This document shows, piece by piece, positions 1-7,456 of a stretch of 64,000 nt of DNA (within the stretch, counting starts at the first letter, position 1; every line of letters begins with the position of its first letter). Location of the stretch: contig NZ_FOXP01000010.1 of NCBI RefSeq assembly GCF_900115745.1, forward strand, positions 1 through 64,000, given 5' to 3'. The notes beneath the pieces were generated by a model, which was not told where the DNA came from, did no database searches, and saw only the letters and a list, made by a program, of their open reading frames with translations. Both the position numbers and the translations under genes were made by a program. Source of the DNA: Sphingomonas rubra. Lineage in GTDB: Bacteria > Pseudomonadota > Alphaproteobacteria > Sphingomonadales > Sphingomonadaceae.

Positions 1-596
1 GATGTCGAATTTCCGTCGGATAGGCGCGTGCGCCCGAAACCAAGTAACCATTAATCAACTCCTCGCAGATGACGACGCCTCGGGACTTCGGATCGCACTC
101 GATTGCCCAATATTGGTTCTTTCTCCCTAAAACCGAGTCAACGATGCTCCCAATATGGGTGGAAATCGTTTGCGGGCCGTGGCACAGGGGAGCCGTCGAG
201 GATTCGTGGTCTCTCTCAGAGATTTAGGGTCAGAGATGCGCTACGACGCAGCCGTGATCGCCTCGGTTCTCGGCCGGATTCTTGCTCAGTGGATTAGAGA
301 TCGGTCCGGCGATCTGCGGAAGTCTGAATAAGGTCTTCACTTCAGTCGACCTCGGCGTCTCGCGCCGTTACTGCCTGTCGAGCAAGCCCTGCCGCGCTCC
401 ACCCCGGCAACAGGCGAGTCGATTGAAGATGTACGATACTGACAGGAACCGGCGGTGCAGAACGGTGACTTTCATGTCGCTCAGCTGACTGGGCTGCCCA
501 CCCTGCCTTTCGGCCATCCGCCTAAAACTACTTAATCGACACGAGACGATGTAGTGGACTTCAAGGGATCAAGCTTACTGCACGGGTCGGAGGAGC
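1..596. other. Left-edge region without a recognisable gene
   Basis: I see no convincing coding region here. The short open frames have no family motif and no good ribosome-binding site. The base composition is visibly AT-richer than the rest of the window, with stretches such as CCAATATTGG and AAAACTACTTAATC. Together with the transposase relic just downstream this suggests degenerate, possibly transferred DNA at the edge of an island that continues to the left of the window. Confidence 0.4.
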
Positions 597-1025
597 TTGA
601 GCAACGATCAGGCCGCACCTGTACAAAAATCAGCCTGTTGCGTGGCGAGTGGGCGACGGGCGGGTGAGCTCGGATATGCTGCACGTCTGAAGGTGGGCTG
701 CCGCTGGTGTGACTACCCGGCCGAGTGCGGCCCACCGGCGACGGTGTACAACCGGTTCAACGGACAGTCGCCCTTGAGCTTCTGGCTGAAGCTGCTCAAC
801 GTGTTGGTAGAGGCTGGCGCGGTGACGCGGAGCACGGCGATCAACCGCACCCACGTAAAAGCGAAATGTGCGACATTCGGCACAAAACGATGCGCTCACA
901 CGACCCGATCGACAGTTCGCGCATGGATAATCACGCTGCGCGCACTCACGCATGTCATCGCCCATCGCTATGCGCTGATGAGTGGCCAGTCCGAGATGGA
1001 AAGGCTGAGCGCTGAGTACGAGTGA
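597..1025 (+). pseudogene. IS5-family transposase relic (internal fragment)
   Basis: The frame contains blocks that match the IS5 (IS427-like) transposases I know. From about 693 it reads VGCRWCDYPAECGPPATVYN, then FWLKLLNVLVEAGAVTRSTA, and near 933-974 ALTHVIAHRYALM, which corresponds to the family's HALTD-GRPYALM segment. The usual N-terminal helix-turn-helix part is unrecognisable, and the C-terminal half with the last DDE residues is missing. In the family the first catalytic Asp lies in a STAIDSTY-like segment; here the segment reads STAINRTH, so Asp is replaced by Asn. The copy is therefore truncated and almost certainly inactive. I could not identify terminal inverted repeats. The call rests on recalled family sequence; the exact IS name is not claimed. 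Confidence 0.6.
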
Positions 1026-1107
1026 GTAGCAGGCGTACACCGCGCTCCCTTGTCTTAAAAGGATGACGGCAAGGCATCGGCGGATGGACGTCGATGCCTC
1101 ACGGAAC

Positions 1108-1455
1108 TCAGCGGTTCGCCAGCGTCGTCGGCGCGAAGCGGCGGAGGGCCGCGTCGGCGATCGCGTGCGACGAGCGCGTGGAGCCGTTCGGCAGGTCCAT
1201 CGCTACCGCTGGCTGCGCGAGCACATCACGATAGAGCGAGGCCGCCGCACCGGTACGGCCGGTCTGCTGGTACACGGCAGCGAGGTTGAGCATCAGTTCG
1301 GGCCGCTGGGGAAAGATGCGCCGTTCGGTGGTCAACATCCGCTCGGCCTGTGACAAGTCGCCCGCCACGATCGCCGCGTAACCGGTACGCTCACCCGCCT
1401 GTGCCGATCCGGCTACGGCCGTGGCCGCCAATGCCACGAGGATCAATCCACGCAT
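1108..1455 (-). CDS. Small periplasmic TPR-like protein
   Basis: A 115-residue product. Residues 1-20 form a clean signal peptide (hydrophobic VALAATAVAG, then AQA cleavage site). The mature part has a helix-turn-helix pattern typical of a tetratricopeptide repeat, including ELMLNLAAVYQQTGRTGAAA near residues 50-70. I chose the second of two close ATGs: an AGGAG lies eight bases before it, while the first ATG nearly abuts this Shine-Dalgarno. It would act in the periplasm as a protein-interaction module, but no partner can be named. It lies downstream of, and is separated by a terminator from, the TonB-ExbBD genes on the same strand. Function unknown beyond the fold. Confidence 0.65.
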   Translation of the reverse strand: MRGLILVALAATAVAGSAQAGERTGYAAIVAGDLSQAERMLTTERRIFPQRPELMLNLAAVYQQTGRTGAAASLYRDVLAQPAVAMDLPNGSTRSSHAIADAALRRFAPTTLANR

Positions 1456-1560
1456 CGTCATCTCTCCTGCTGTCTGGGCCCATTCCCGACATTTCACTTT
1501 TATGACGGTAGAGTGTCACTTATGCGACAACGGTGCAAGAGGCTGGTTGGCACGCGCACG

Positions 1561-1590
1561 AAAAAGGGCGGCCCCGATCGGGACCGCCCT
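1561..1590 (-). terminator. Rho-independent terminator of the tonB-exbBD operon
   Basis: On the minus strand GGGCGGTCCCGATCGGGGCC pairs on itself as a GC-rich hairpin (stem between 1566 and 1589), followed by five T residues (1565-1561). It starts about 30 bases after the stop codon of the last exbD gene, the right place to end that operon. Confidence 0.8.
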
Positions 1591-1618
1591 CGCCGCCTCT
1601 TCACGAGGGATCGTGCGA

Positions 1619-2044
1619 TTAGAAGTCGTTGCGATACTGCTCGTTGCCGATGAAGCCGAGCTTGGTCACACCCGAGCGCTTGATGATCGCCAGGATGCTG
1701 TCGACCTTCTCGTAACGCGCGTCCGGCGCGGGCTGGAAGTGCAATTCCGGCTCCGGATTGAGTGCTGCCGAGGCGTCCAGATACTGGCGCAGCGTCACCT
1801 CATCGACGGGCGAGCCGTTCCACGCGACCAGGCCGGCCGCGTCAATGGTGATCTTGTTCTTCTGCGAGTCGACCGGATTGGGGTTGTTCTGCGAGTTCTG
1901 GGGCAGATCGACCTTCACCGCGTGCGTCTGAACCGGCAGCGTGATGATGAACATGATGAGGAGCACGAGCATGACGTCGATCAGCGGCGTCGTGTTCATC
2001 TCCATCATGGGCTCGCCCTCGGCGCCGCCTGTACTCATTGCCAT
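1619..2044 (-). CDS. exbD: ExbD/TolR biopolymer transport protein (second copy)
   Basis: A 141-residue inner-membrane protein of the ExbD/TolR family. It has a short cytoplasmic N-terminus, one membrane helix at about residues 20-38 (PLIDVMLVLLIMFIITLPV) with the essential Asp of the family, and a periplasmic domain. With ExbB it forms the proton channel that powers TonB-dependent outer-membrane receptors. It is the last gene of tonB-exbB-exbD-exbD, 40 bases after the preceding exbD, whose N-terminus it shares (MAMSTGG, then NTTPL-DVMLVLLI). The two copies differ strongly in the periplasmic part, so they probably form a mixed dimer or serve different complexes. TolR is the alternative, but the linked tonB favours ExbD. 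Confidence 0.9.
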   Translation of the reverse strand: MAMSTGGAEGEPMMEMNTTPLIDVMLVLLIMFIITLPVQTHAVKVDLPQNSQNNPNPVDSQKNKITIDAAGLVAWNGSPVDEVTLRQYLDASAALNPEPELHFQPAPDARYEKVDSILAIIKRSGVTKLGFIGNEQYRNDF

Positions 2045-2084
2045 TGCATGCTACTCCTTGGGCATCGTGTCAGAGGCCGGGCCA

Positions 2085-2552
2085 TCAACCGCCGGCGGGC
2101 GCCGGCTCGGAAATGAAGCCGACCCGGGCGAAGCCGGCCTGCTGCATCGTGAAGATGGTGCCGCCGATGCAGCGGTAAGGCGTGTTGACGTCGCCCCGGA
2201 TATGAGCCTCGGGCAGCGTCAGACCGGCGGCGTTCACACCACCCTGACGATCGATCTCCGCCTTGAGCTTGTCGACTGCGAGCTGGAGCAACTCCTGGCT
2301 ACGAACGCGCGACTGGTTCCAGTACACCGCACATCCCCCCCCGTCGCTCGTCACGGACAGGTTGACGTTCTCCGCCTTCATCTCGGTCGGATCGAAGCGG
2401 ACGTCCGGCAGCTTCAGCGGAACGGTTTGAAGCGCGACGGGGATCGCGATCAGGAAGATGATGAGGAGCACCAGCATGACGTCCACGAGGGGCGTCGTGT
2501 TGATGTCCGACAGGGGCGCGTCATCGCCTCCTCCACCAGTACTCATCGCCAT
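2085..2552 (-). CDS. exbD: ExbD/TolR biopolymer transport protein (first copy)
   Basis: A 155-residue ExbD/TolR family protein. Residues about 15-40 hold the conserved NTTPLVDVMLVLLIIFLIA segment with the membrane helix and the proton-conducting Asp. The periplasmic part is longer than in the neighbouring copy and contains two cysteines (GGGCAVYW and YRCIGG) that could form a disulfide in the periplasm. It follows exbB by 108 bases and precedes the second exbD by 40. Role: proton-motive-force coupling for TonB. Two exbD genes in tandem is a common arrangement in sphingomonads and xanthomonads. Confidence 0.9.
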   Translation of the reverse strand: MAMSTGGGGDDAPLSDINTTPLVDVMLVLLIIFLIAIPVALQTVPLKLPDVRFDPTEMKAENVNLSVTSDGGGCAVYWNQSRVRSQELLQLAVDKLKAEIDRQGGVNAAGLTLPEAHIRGDVNTPYRCIGGTIFTMQQAGFARVGFISEPAPAGG

Positions 2553-2660
2553 ATCGTGGCAATCCTATCCTTTGTCTGGGTCGCCAACCCGTCCATGCGC
2601 CCTGGCTTTAGGGTCGCTGGCGATGTCAGGGAGCGGCGGAGAGCCGCTCCCTGACGAGCA

Positions 2661-3470
2661 TTACACGCGGGTCTGGCCGGCGGGCGTCTGGCCGGTGTTG
2701 GCCGTGGTCGCCGCCGGACGGGCAGCCGCCGGAGCCGGCTTGGCGGCGGCCGTCGCCGACGGACGCACCGCGCCGTTCGAGGCAAGGAAGCCGAGCACGT
2801 CGGTCGAGAAGGCCGACAGGTCCTTGGCAATCGCCTTATTGCGGCTCTGCAGCCAGTTGTAGGCGAGCACCGCCGGCACGGCGACGACCAGGCCGAGCGC
2901 GGTCATGATGAGCGCCTCACCGACCGGACCGGCGACCGCGTTGATCGACGCATCGCCCGACGAGCCGATCTTGATGAGCGCGCGGTAGATGCCGATGACG
3001 GTGCCGAACAGGCCGATGAACGGCGCGGTCGAGCCGACGGTCGCGAGGAAGGCGAGGCCGCCCGCCAGCTTCGAGTTGATCGCCGCTTCCGACCGGGCCA
3101 GCGAGCCGTGCAGCCAGTCGTGCGCCTCGACCGGATCGGTCAGGCGGCTGTGCTGGTCCTGCGCCGACAGGCCGTCGTCGACGAGCTGCTTGTAGGCCGA
3201 ATTCTTGTCGAGCTTGGCCGAACCCTCGCGCAGGCTGTTCGACTGCCAGAACGACTGACGCACGCGCTTGGACTGGTTGATGATCTTCTGCTGCTCGAAC
3301 AGCTTCGAGAACAGGATGTAGAAGGACACGATCGACATCAGCACGAGAATCGCGAACACGGACTGCGAGATCAGGCCGCCTTCGCGCAACGCGGCCTCCA
3401 GGCCGAACTCGGGTGCTGCGCCGCCGTTACCGGCGGCAGCGCCGCCCGCGGCAAGAATGATCGTCATCAT
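2661..3470 (-). CDS. exbB: MotA/TolQ/ExbB proton channel protein
   Basis: A 269-residue inner-membrane protein with three hydrophobic segments: near residues 33-60 (GGLISQSVFAILVLMSIVSF), near 135-165 (the family block TVGSTAPFIGLFGTVIGIY) and near 185-210 (EALIMTALGLVVAVPAVLAY). This layout, with a large cytoplasmic loop between the first two helices, is that of ExbB/TolQ. It has an unusual Ala/Pro/Thr-rich tail of roughly 35 residues at the C-terminus. It lies 70 bases after tonB and before two exbD genes, so it is the pentameric channel of the TonB system. Two ATGs in tandem open the gene; I take the first. Confidence 0.92.
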   Translation of the reverse strand: MMTIILAAGGAAAGNGGAAPEFGLEAALREGGLISQSVFAILVLMSIVSFYILFSKLFEQQKIINQSKRVRQSFWQSNSLREGSAKLDKNSAYKQLVDDGLSAQDQHSRLTDPVEAHDWLHGSLARSEAAINSKLAGGLAFLATVGSTAPFIGLFGTVIGIYRALIKIGSSGDASINAVAGPVGEALIMTALGLVVAVPAVLAYNWLQSRNKAIAKDLSAFSTDVLGFLASNGAVRPSATAAAKPAPAAARPAATTANTGQTPAGQTRV

Positions 3471-3540
3471 GGTGGCTTATTCCCTCGGTTTGTTCAGTTT
3501 CGATTGCCGCGCGCCGGCCGCATGCCGGCGCGCGTAGACC

Positions 3541-4218
3541 TCAATCTTCCAGCGACCAGCGCACCGACTGCCGCGCAGTGGAGGCGATGCTCGCCCCGTT
3601 CTCGTCCTTGGCCGGCGTGTAGCGCACGCGGCTGCGGAAGATGCGGCAAGTGGTGTCGTCCAGCGCGGAATTGCCGCTGCCCGACGTCACGGTGCAGTTG
3701 GACACGCGCCCGTCCGCGCCGATCGCCAGCGACACCGAGACGCGCCCCTCGGCCCCGTCGCGCAACGCCGACGGCGGATAGGAGTCGCGACCGAAGAACT
3801 GGCCGATATTCCCGCGTGCCTGGGCCGCCTGCGAGATGCGCGGCGGTGCCGGCGGCGCAGGAGGAGCCGGCGGCGCAGGCGGTGCCGGCGGCGCGGTCGG
3901 CTGGAACTGCGGAATGATCTGCGACGTGTTGATCGCCGGCGCGGGCACCGGCACCGGAACGATCGGCGGCGGCGTCACCACCGTGGTCGGCGGCGGCGGC
4001 AGGTTGGGCTGGTCCGGCGGCGGCGGCGGCGGCTCGTCCGGCGGCGGCGGCGGCGGCGGCGGCTCGACGTCGAACGTGTTGAGATCCGGTGCCACCTGTT
4101 TCACGTACTTGTACGCGAGGCCGGTAACGAAGGCATAGCCGAGCAAGGCATGGAGCAGCGCGACGATTACGATCGCGATGATCTTGCCGTTACCCATTTT
4201 CTGGTCAACGTAGGCCAT
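3541..4218 (-). CDS. tonB: TonB energy transducer
   Basis: A 225-residue TonB. A single N-terminal membrane anchor spans about residues 12-35 (IIAIVIVALLHALLGYAFV). A long periplasmic spacer of proline-rich repeats follows at about 50-135 (runs of PPPPP, then APPAPPAPPAPP). The C-terminal TonB fold runs from about 140 (RDSYPPSALRDGAEGRVSVS) to the end, with the usual P(P)xA and G-V motifs that contact the TonB box of receptors. Two Cys residues lie in the C-terminal domain (SNCTVTSG and TTCRIF). It is the first gene of the tonB-exbB-exbD-exbD operon and carries energy from the inner to the outer membrane for siderophore, vitamin or saccharide uptake. Confidence 0.93.
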   Translation of the reverse strand: MAYVDQKMGNGKIIAIVIVALLHALLGYAFVTGLAYKYVKQVAPDLNTFDVEPPPPPPPPDEPPPPPPDQPNLPPPPTTVVTPPPIVPVPVPAPAINTSQIIPQFQPTAPPAPPAPPAPPAPPAPPRISQAAQARGNIGQFFGRDSYPPSALRDGAEGRVSVSLAIGADGRVSNCTVTSGSGNSALDDTTCRIFRSRVRYTPAKDENGASIASTARQSVRWSLED

Positions 4219-4430
4219 TCAGCAACGACACTCCCTCATCTGCATCGCCCTGCCTGGCCGTAGCGGCAGGACACGATGGTCCGGGATAACCCCGGAGCCC
4301 GTTGGCAGTTGTCAGACACCTATCGCCGACCCGTTCACCACGCAAACGCTTTGTCGGTTGTAACAAACGTGCAGACGCCGCCGTCGCCCTTATTCCTATG
4401 ATGTTCATTAAAGTCGGGCTAGCCAGGGGC

Positions 4431-5294
4431 ATGATCCGCACCCTTCTGCTCGCGGCGGCTGTGCCGCTCGCCGCCGCCCCCTCGACTGCCGCCGTCCAGA
4501 CGCCGCTGCCAGCCGCGGACGCCGCCCTGCCCGCTTACGCGGACATGGCCGACCTGGTGCTGGCGGCACCCGTGATCGCCGACGCGACGATCAGGTCGAC
4601 CGCGCGCATCAAGGGCGCGGAGGCGGTGGGCCTCGCTCCCGGCAAGCAGCGCTTCTACGTCGAGGCGGACGTCGCGTCGCTGATCCGGGGCGCGGCCGGA
4701 CTGCCGGCGCGGATCGGCTATCTGGTCGACGTCCGTCTCGACGCGCGCGGGCGGGCGCCGCGGTTGCGCAAGGAGCGCGTGCTGATCTTCGCGCGCACCG
4801 TGCCGAACGCATCCAATCAGCTGCAGCTGGTCGCCACCGACGCGCAGCTCGACTGGAGCGCGGCGCTCGACGCGCGGGTGCGCGAGATCGCGCGCGCCGC
4901 GTTGGCCGCCGACGCCCCGCCGACGATCACCGGCATCGGCAGCGCCTTCCACGTCGCCGGGTCGCTGCCCGGCGAAGGCGAGACGCAGGTGTTCGTGCAG
5001 ACGGCGGACAAGGCACCGGTATCGCTGTCGATCCTGCGCCGACCGGGCGAGCAGCCGCGCTGGTCGGTGGCGCTGGGCGAGATCGTCGACGAGGGCGCAG
5101 GGCCGCCGGCGCGCGACACGCTGCTCTGGTATCGCCTCGCCTGCGGATTACCGCGGGCACTGCCGGCCACGAGCGTCTCCACGCTGTCGCCCGAGGACGC
5201 CGAGATCGCCGCGGAGGATTACCGCTTCGTGATCGACGCGCTGGGCCCCTGCGCGCGGTCCCGCGCGATCAGCGGCGATCGCGGACCAGCGTGA
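4431..5294 (+). CDS. Secreted protein of unknown function
   Basis: A 287-residue product with an N-terminal signal peptide (MIRTLLLAAAVPLAAAPSTA). I do not recognise a catalytic motif. The mature protein is rich in Ala, Arg and Asp, with alternating beta-like segments (for example RFYVEADVASLIRG and GEGETQVFVQTADKAPVSLS) and only two cysteines near the C-terminus. The frame is open further upstream; I chose the ATG that begins the signal peptide, although its Shine-Dalgarno (AGGGG) is very close. An ATG at 4401 is the alternative. The 3' end overlaps the convergent folB by 26 bases. Similar alanine-rich periplasmic hypotheticals are usual in sphingomonads. Confidence 0.6.
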   Translation: MIRTLLLAAAVPLAAAPSTAAVQTPLPAADAALPAYADMADLVLAAPVIADATIRSTARIKGAEAVGLAPGKQRFYVEADVASLIRGAAGLPARIGYLVDVRLDARGRAPRLRKERVLIFARTVPNASNQLQLVATDAQLDWSAALDARVREIARAALAADAPPTITGIGSAFHVAGSLPGEGETQVFVQTADKAPVSLSILRRPGEQPRWSVALGEIVDEGAGPPARDTLLWYRLACGLPRALPATSVSTLSPEDAEIAAEDYRFVIDALGPCARSRAISGDRGPA

Positions 5295-5640
5295 CGCCAA
5301 TCGACTCGCCGGCCTCCGCGATGGCGAGCTTGACGATCTTGACCTGCACCGCCGTGACGCGCGCGTCCTGAAGGAACAGCGTCTCGCAGATGTGATCGGC
5401 CACCCCCTCGATCAGGGTGAAGTGCACGCCAGGCGGCAGTGCCCCCGTGGCGGCATGTTTCAGGTCGAGATAGTTCTTGGAAGCGGACAGCGGCGTGTCC
5501 GGCGCGAATCGGTCGGGGCAGATGAGGTCGACCGTGATGGAGATGCGCAGGGGCTGCGGCAGGTGCGTCTCCTCCGAGTAGATGCCGGTGAGCACCTGCA
5601 CCTCGATGTCGTGCACTTCCAATTGTAGACGGTCGGCCAT
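5269..5640 (-). CDS. folB: Dihydroneopterin aldolase
   Basis: A 123-residue protein, the usual length for FolB. It catalyses cleavage of 7,8-dihydroneopterin to 6-hydroxymethyl-dihydropterin and glycolaldehyde in folate synthesis, in the cytoplasm. The sequence has the family's N-terminal pattern (LEVHDIEVQVLTGIYSEE, as in L-x-G-ix-xxE), the central NYLDLKHA segment (compare the family's DY-x-x-V) and FTLIEGVADHICE, where the conserved Glu binds the pterin. It is a stand-alone gene, convergent with the secreted protein gene and divergent from the acetyltransferase gene. The gap of about 110 bases to that gene holds no clear promoter that I can name. Confidence 0.88.
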   Translation of the reverse strand: MADRLQLEVHDIEVQVLTGIYSEETHLPQPLRISITVDLICPDRFAPDTPLSASKNYLDLKHAATGALPPGVHFTLIEGVADHICETLFLQDARVTAVQVKIVKLAIAEAGESIGVTLVRDRR

Positions 5641-5750
5641 GGCGGCCGTGTAGCAGGTGGCGGCGACGACGGAAGCCCACGCTTGCGCGCGCGGCTCACG
5701 GCGCTACAGCGCGCCCCCGCCGCCCGTCGCGCCGGAGACCTTTCCCGCCC

Positions 5751-6263
5751 ATGCCGACCATCGCCATCGTGCCACTGCGCCCCGAGCACGAGGCCGCGGT
5801 GGAGTCGCTGCTCGACCGCGCGTTCGAGCCGGGGCGCCACACGCGCACCGCGTACAAGGTGCGCGGCACCGCCCGTGCGCTGGCGACGGCCAGTTTCGTC
5901 GCGCTGGCGGACGGTGTCGTGGTCGGATCGATCCAGTGCTGGCCGGTCGCCCTGGCCGAGGACGCGGGCAGGCGGTGGCCGCTGGTGATGGTCGGCCCGG
6001 TCGCGGTGGCGCCCGAGCGGCAGCAGGGCGGTCTCGGCCGCCGGCTGGTGGAGACCGCGCTGGCGGCGCTGGACGCGAGCGGAGAAGGGAGTGAGATCGG
6101 GGGTCAGGTGCTGATCGGCGATCCGGAATATTACGGCCGCTTCTTCGGCTTCTCGGCCGAGCGCACCGCGCGGTGGCGATTGCCCGGCCCCGGCGAGGCA
6201 CGGCGGCTGCTCGCGCGCGGCGCGGGCGTGCCCGACCGGCCGGGATCGCTCGGCCCGCGATAG
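5751..6263 (+). CDS. GNAT-family N-acetyltransferase
   Basis: A 170-residue single-domain GNAT enzyme. The acetyl-CoA binding signature is seen as VGPVAVAPERQQGGLGRRLV at about residues 82-101 (the family's Q/R-x-x-G-x-G/A), followed by a helix and a late beta strand with PEYYGRFFGF, typical of the YhbS-like subgroup. The substrate cannot be told from sequence. It starts a plus-strand run with DUF1285, a Nudix hydrolase and cca; the next gene begins three bases after its stop. The ATG has only a distant GGAGA. Confidence 0.82.
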   Translation: MPTIAIVPLRPEHEAAVESLLDRAFEPGRHTRTAYKVRGTARALATASFVALADGVVVGSIQCWPVALAEDAGRRWPLVMVGPVAVAPERQQGGLGRRLVETALAALDASGEGSEIGGQVLIGDPEYYGRFFGFSAERTARWRLPGPGEARRLLARGAGVPDRPGSLGPR

Positions 6264-6266
6264 ACA

Positions 6267-6869
6267 ATGGCGCGCCGGCTTCCTACGTTCCCCACCATGC
6301 CGATGGAGCCGATCCCCGACCTCGCGATGCTGGACCTCGCCAGCATCGTCAAGCTGATGGAGGAGCGGCGGCTGCCGCCGGTCGACCGGTGGAACCCCAG
6401 CCATTGCGGCGATGCCGAGATGCGGATCGCGCGCGACGGCACCTGGTATCATCAGGGATCGCCGATCGGTCGGCCGACCATGGTGCGGCTGTTCTCCACC
6501 GTGCTGCGGCGGGAACCGGACAGCGGGTTCGTGCTGGTCACGCCGGTCGAGAAGCTGTCGATCGAGGTGGAGGACGCACCGTTCCTGGCCACCGCGCTGA
6601 AGGTGGAGGGCAAGGGTCGCGCCACCCGGTTGGCCTTTCAGCTCAACACCGGCGATCTCGTGACCGCGGGAGCGGAGCATCCGCTGCGGTTCGAGGAGGG
6701 GGAGGATGGGCCCCGCCCCTATCTCCACGTCCGCGGCGGGCTGGAGGCGCTGGTCGCGCGGCCGGTCTATTACGAGTTGGCCGAACTGGCACTCGCGGGC
6801 GAGCAGTCGGGATCGTCGGGACCGGGGCTGTGGAGCGACGGCGCCTTCTTCCCGCTGGCGGCGGCATGA
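6267..6869 (+). CDS. DUF1285 family protein
   Basis: A 200-residue protein that I recognise as DUF1285, a small conserved family of proteobacteria without a firm function. Characteristic segments are PPVDRWNPSHCGDAEMRIA at about residues 35-53, GTWYHQGSPIGRPTMVRLFS, and later FVLVTPVEKLSIEVEDAPFL. A later ATG at 6300 would give a protein 11 residues shorter and is an equally plausible start. The stop codon overlaps the ATG of the Nudix gene (ATGA), so translation is probably coupled. Its stable position between an acetyltransferase and a CoA-type Nudix hydrolase gives no clear functional hint. Confidence 0.8.
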   Translation: MARRLPTFPTMPMEPIPDLAMLDLASIVKLMEERRLPPVDRWNPSHCGDAEMRIARDGTWYHQGSPIGRPTMVRLFSTVLRREPDSGFVLVTPVEKLSIEVEDAPFLATALKVEGKGRATRLAFQLNTGDLVTAGAEHPLRFEEGEDGPRPYLHVRGGLEALVARPVYYELAELALAGEQSGSSGPGLWSDGAFFPLAAA

Positions 6870-7456
6870 GGCTGGCCGATCGGCTGCGCGCAGCATTGAC
6901 GGAGGATCACGGCGCGGCGCTGGTCGGGGGCGATCTGGCGGAGCTGGTCGATCGCCCTGCCGACGACATGATGGCGGCGGCCGTGCTGATCGCGGTCACT
7001 GATCGGCCCGAGCCCGGCGTGATCCTGACGCAACGCACCGACACGCTACGCCATCATCCGGGCCAGATCGCCTTTCCGGGCGGACGGGTGGAGCCGGGCG
7101 AGGACGCGGTCGCCGCCGCGCTGCGCGAGGCCGAGGAGGAGATCGCGCTGCCGCCCGCCGCGGTGGAGATCGTCGGCCCGGTCGATCGTTATCGCACGGT
7201 GACCGGCTTCGACGTCGTGCCCGTGATCGGCGTCGTACCGCCCGACCTGACGCTGGTGCCCGCCGAGGCAGAGGTGGCGAGCGTGTTCGAGGTGCCGCTT
7301 GCTTTCGTGCTGAACGCCGGCAACCATCGCGCGGGCAGCGGATACTGGCGTGGCGCGGAGCGGCGGTTCGTCGAGATACCCTGGCAGGAGCGCCGCATCT
7401 GGGGCGCGACCGCGGCGATCATCGTCAACCTGTCGCGGCGGTTGCGATGGGCATGA
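6866..7456 (+). CDS. CoA pyrophosphatase, Nudix family
   Basis: A 196-residue Nudix hydrolase. It carries the block specific for the CoA-cleaving subgroup (UPF0035), LTQRTDTLRHHPGQIAFPGG, followed directly by the Nudix box GRVEPGEDAVAAALREAEEE, which supplies the metal-binding Glu residues. The conserved Gly near the end of the Nudix box is Ala here (EEEIAL), seen in other family members too. Expected reaction: hydrolysis of CoA or its derivatives to 4'-phosphopantetheine and 3',5'-ADP. Its start overlaps the stop of DUF1285 by four bases, and its end overlaps the start of cca, giving a tight operon. Confidence 0.88.
   Translation: MRLADRLRAALTEDHGAALVGGDLAELVDRPADDMMAAAVLIAVTDRPEPGVILTQRTDTLRHHPGQIAFPGGRVEPGEDAVAAALREAEEEIALPPAAVEIVGPVDRYRTVTGFDVVPVIGVVPPDLTLVPAEAEVASVFEVPLAFVLNAGNHRAGSGYWRGAERRFVEIPWQERRIWGATAAIIVNLSRRLRWA

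Noticed and set aside
5460..6896. Long open frame on the minus strand (478 codons) across the acetyltransferase and DUF1285 genes
   Set aside because: It is antisense to recognisable genes, Arg/Pro/His-rich with no family motif. In GC-rich DNA such shadow frames are common.
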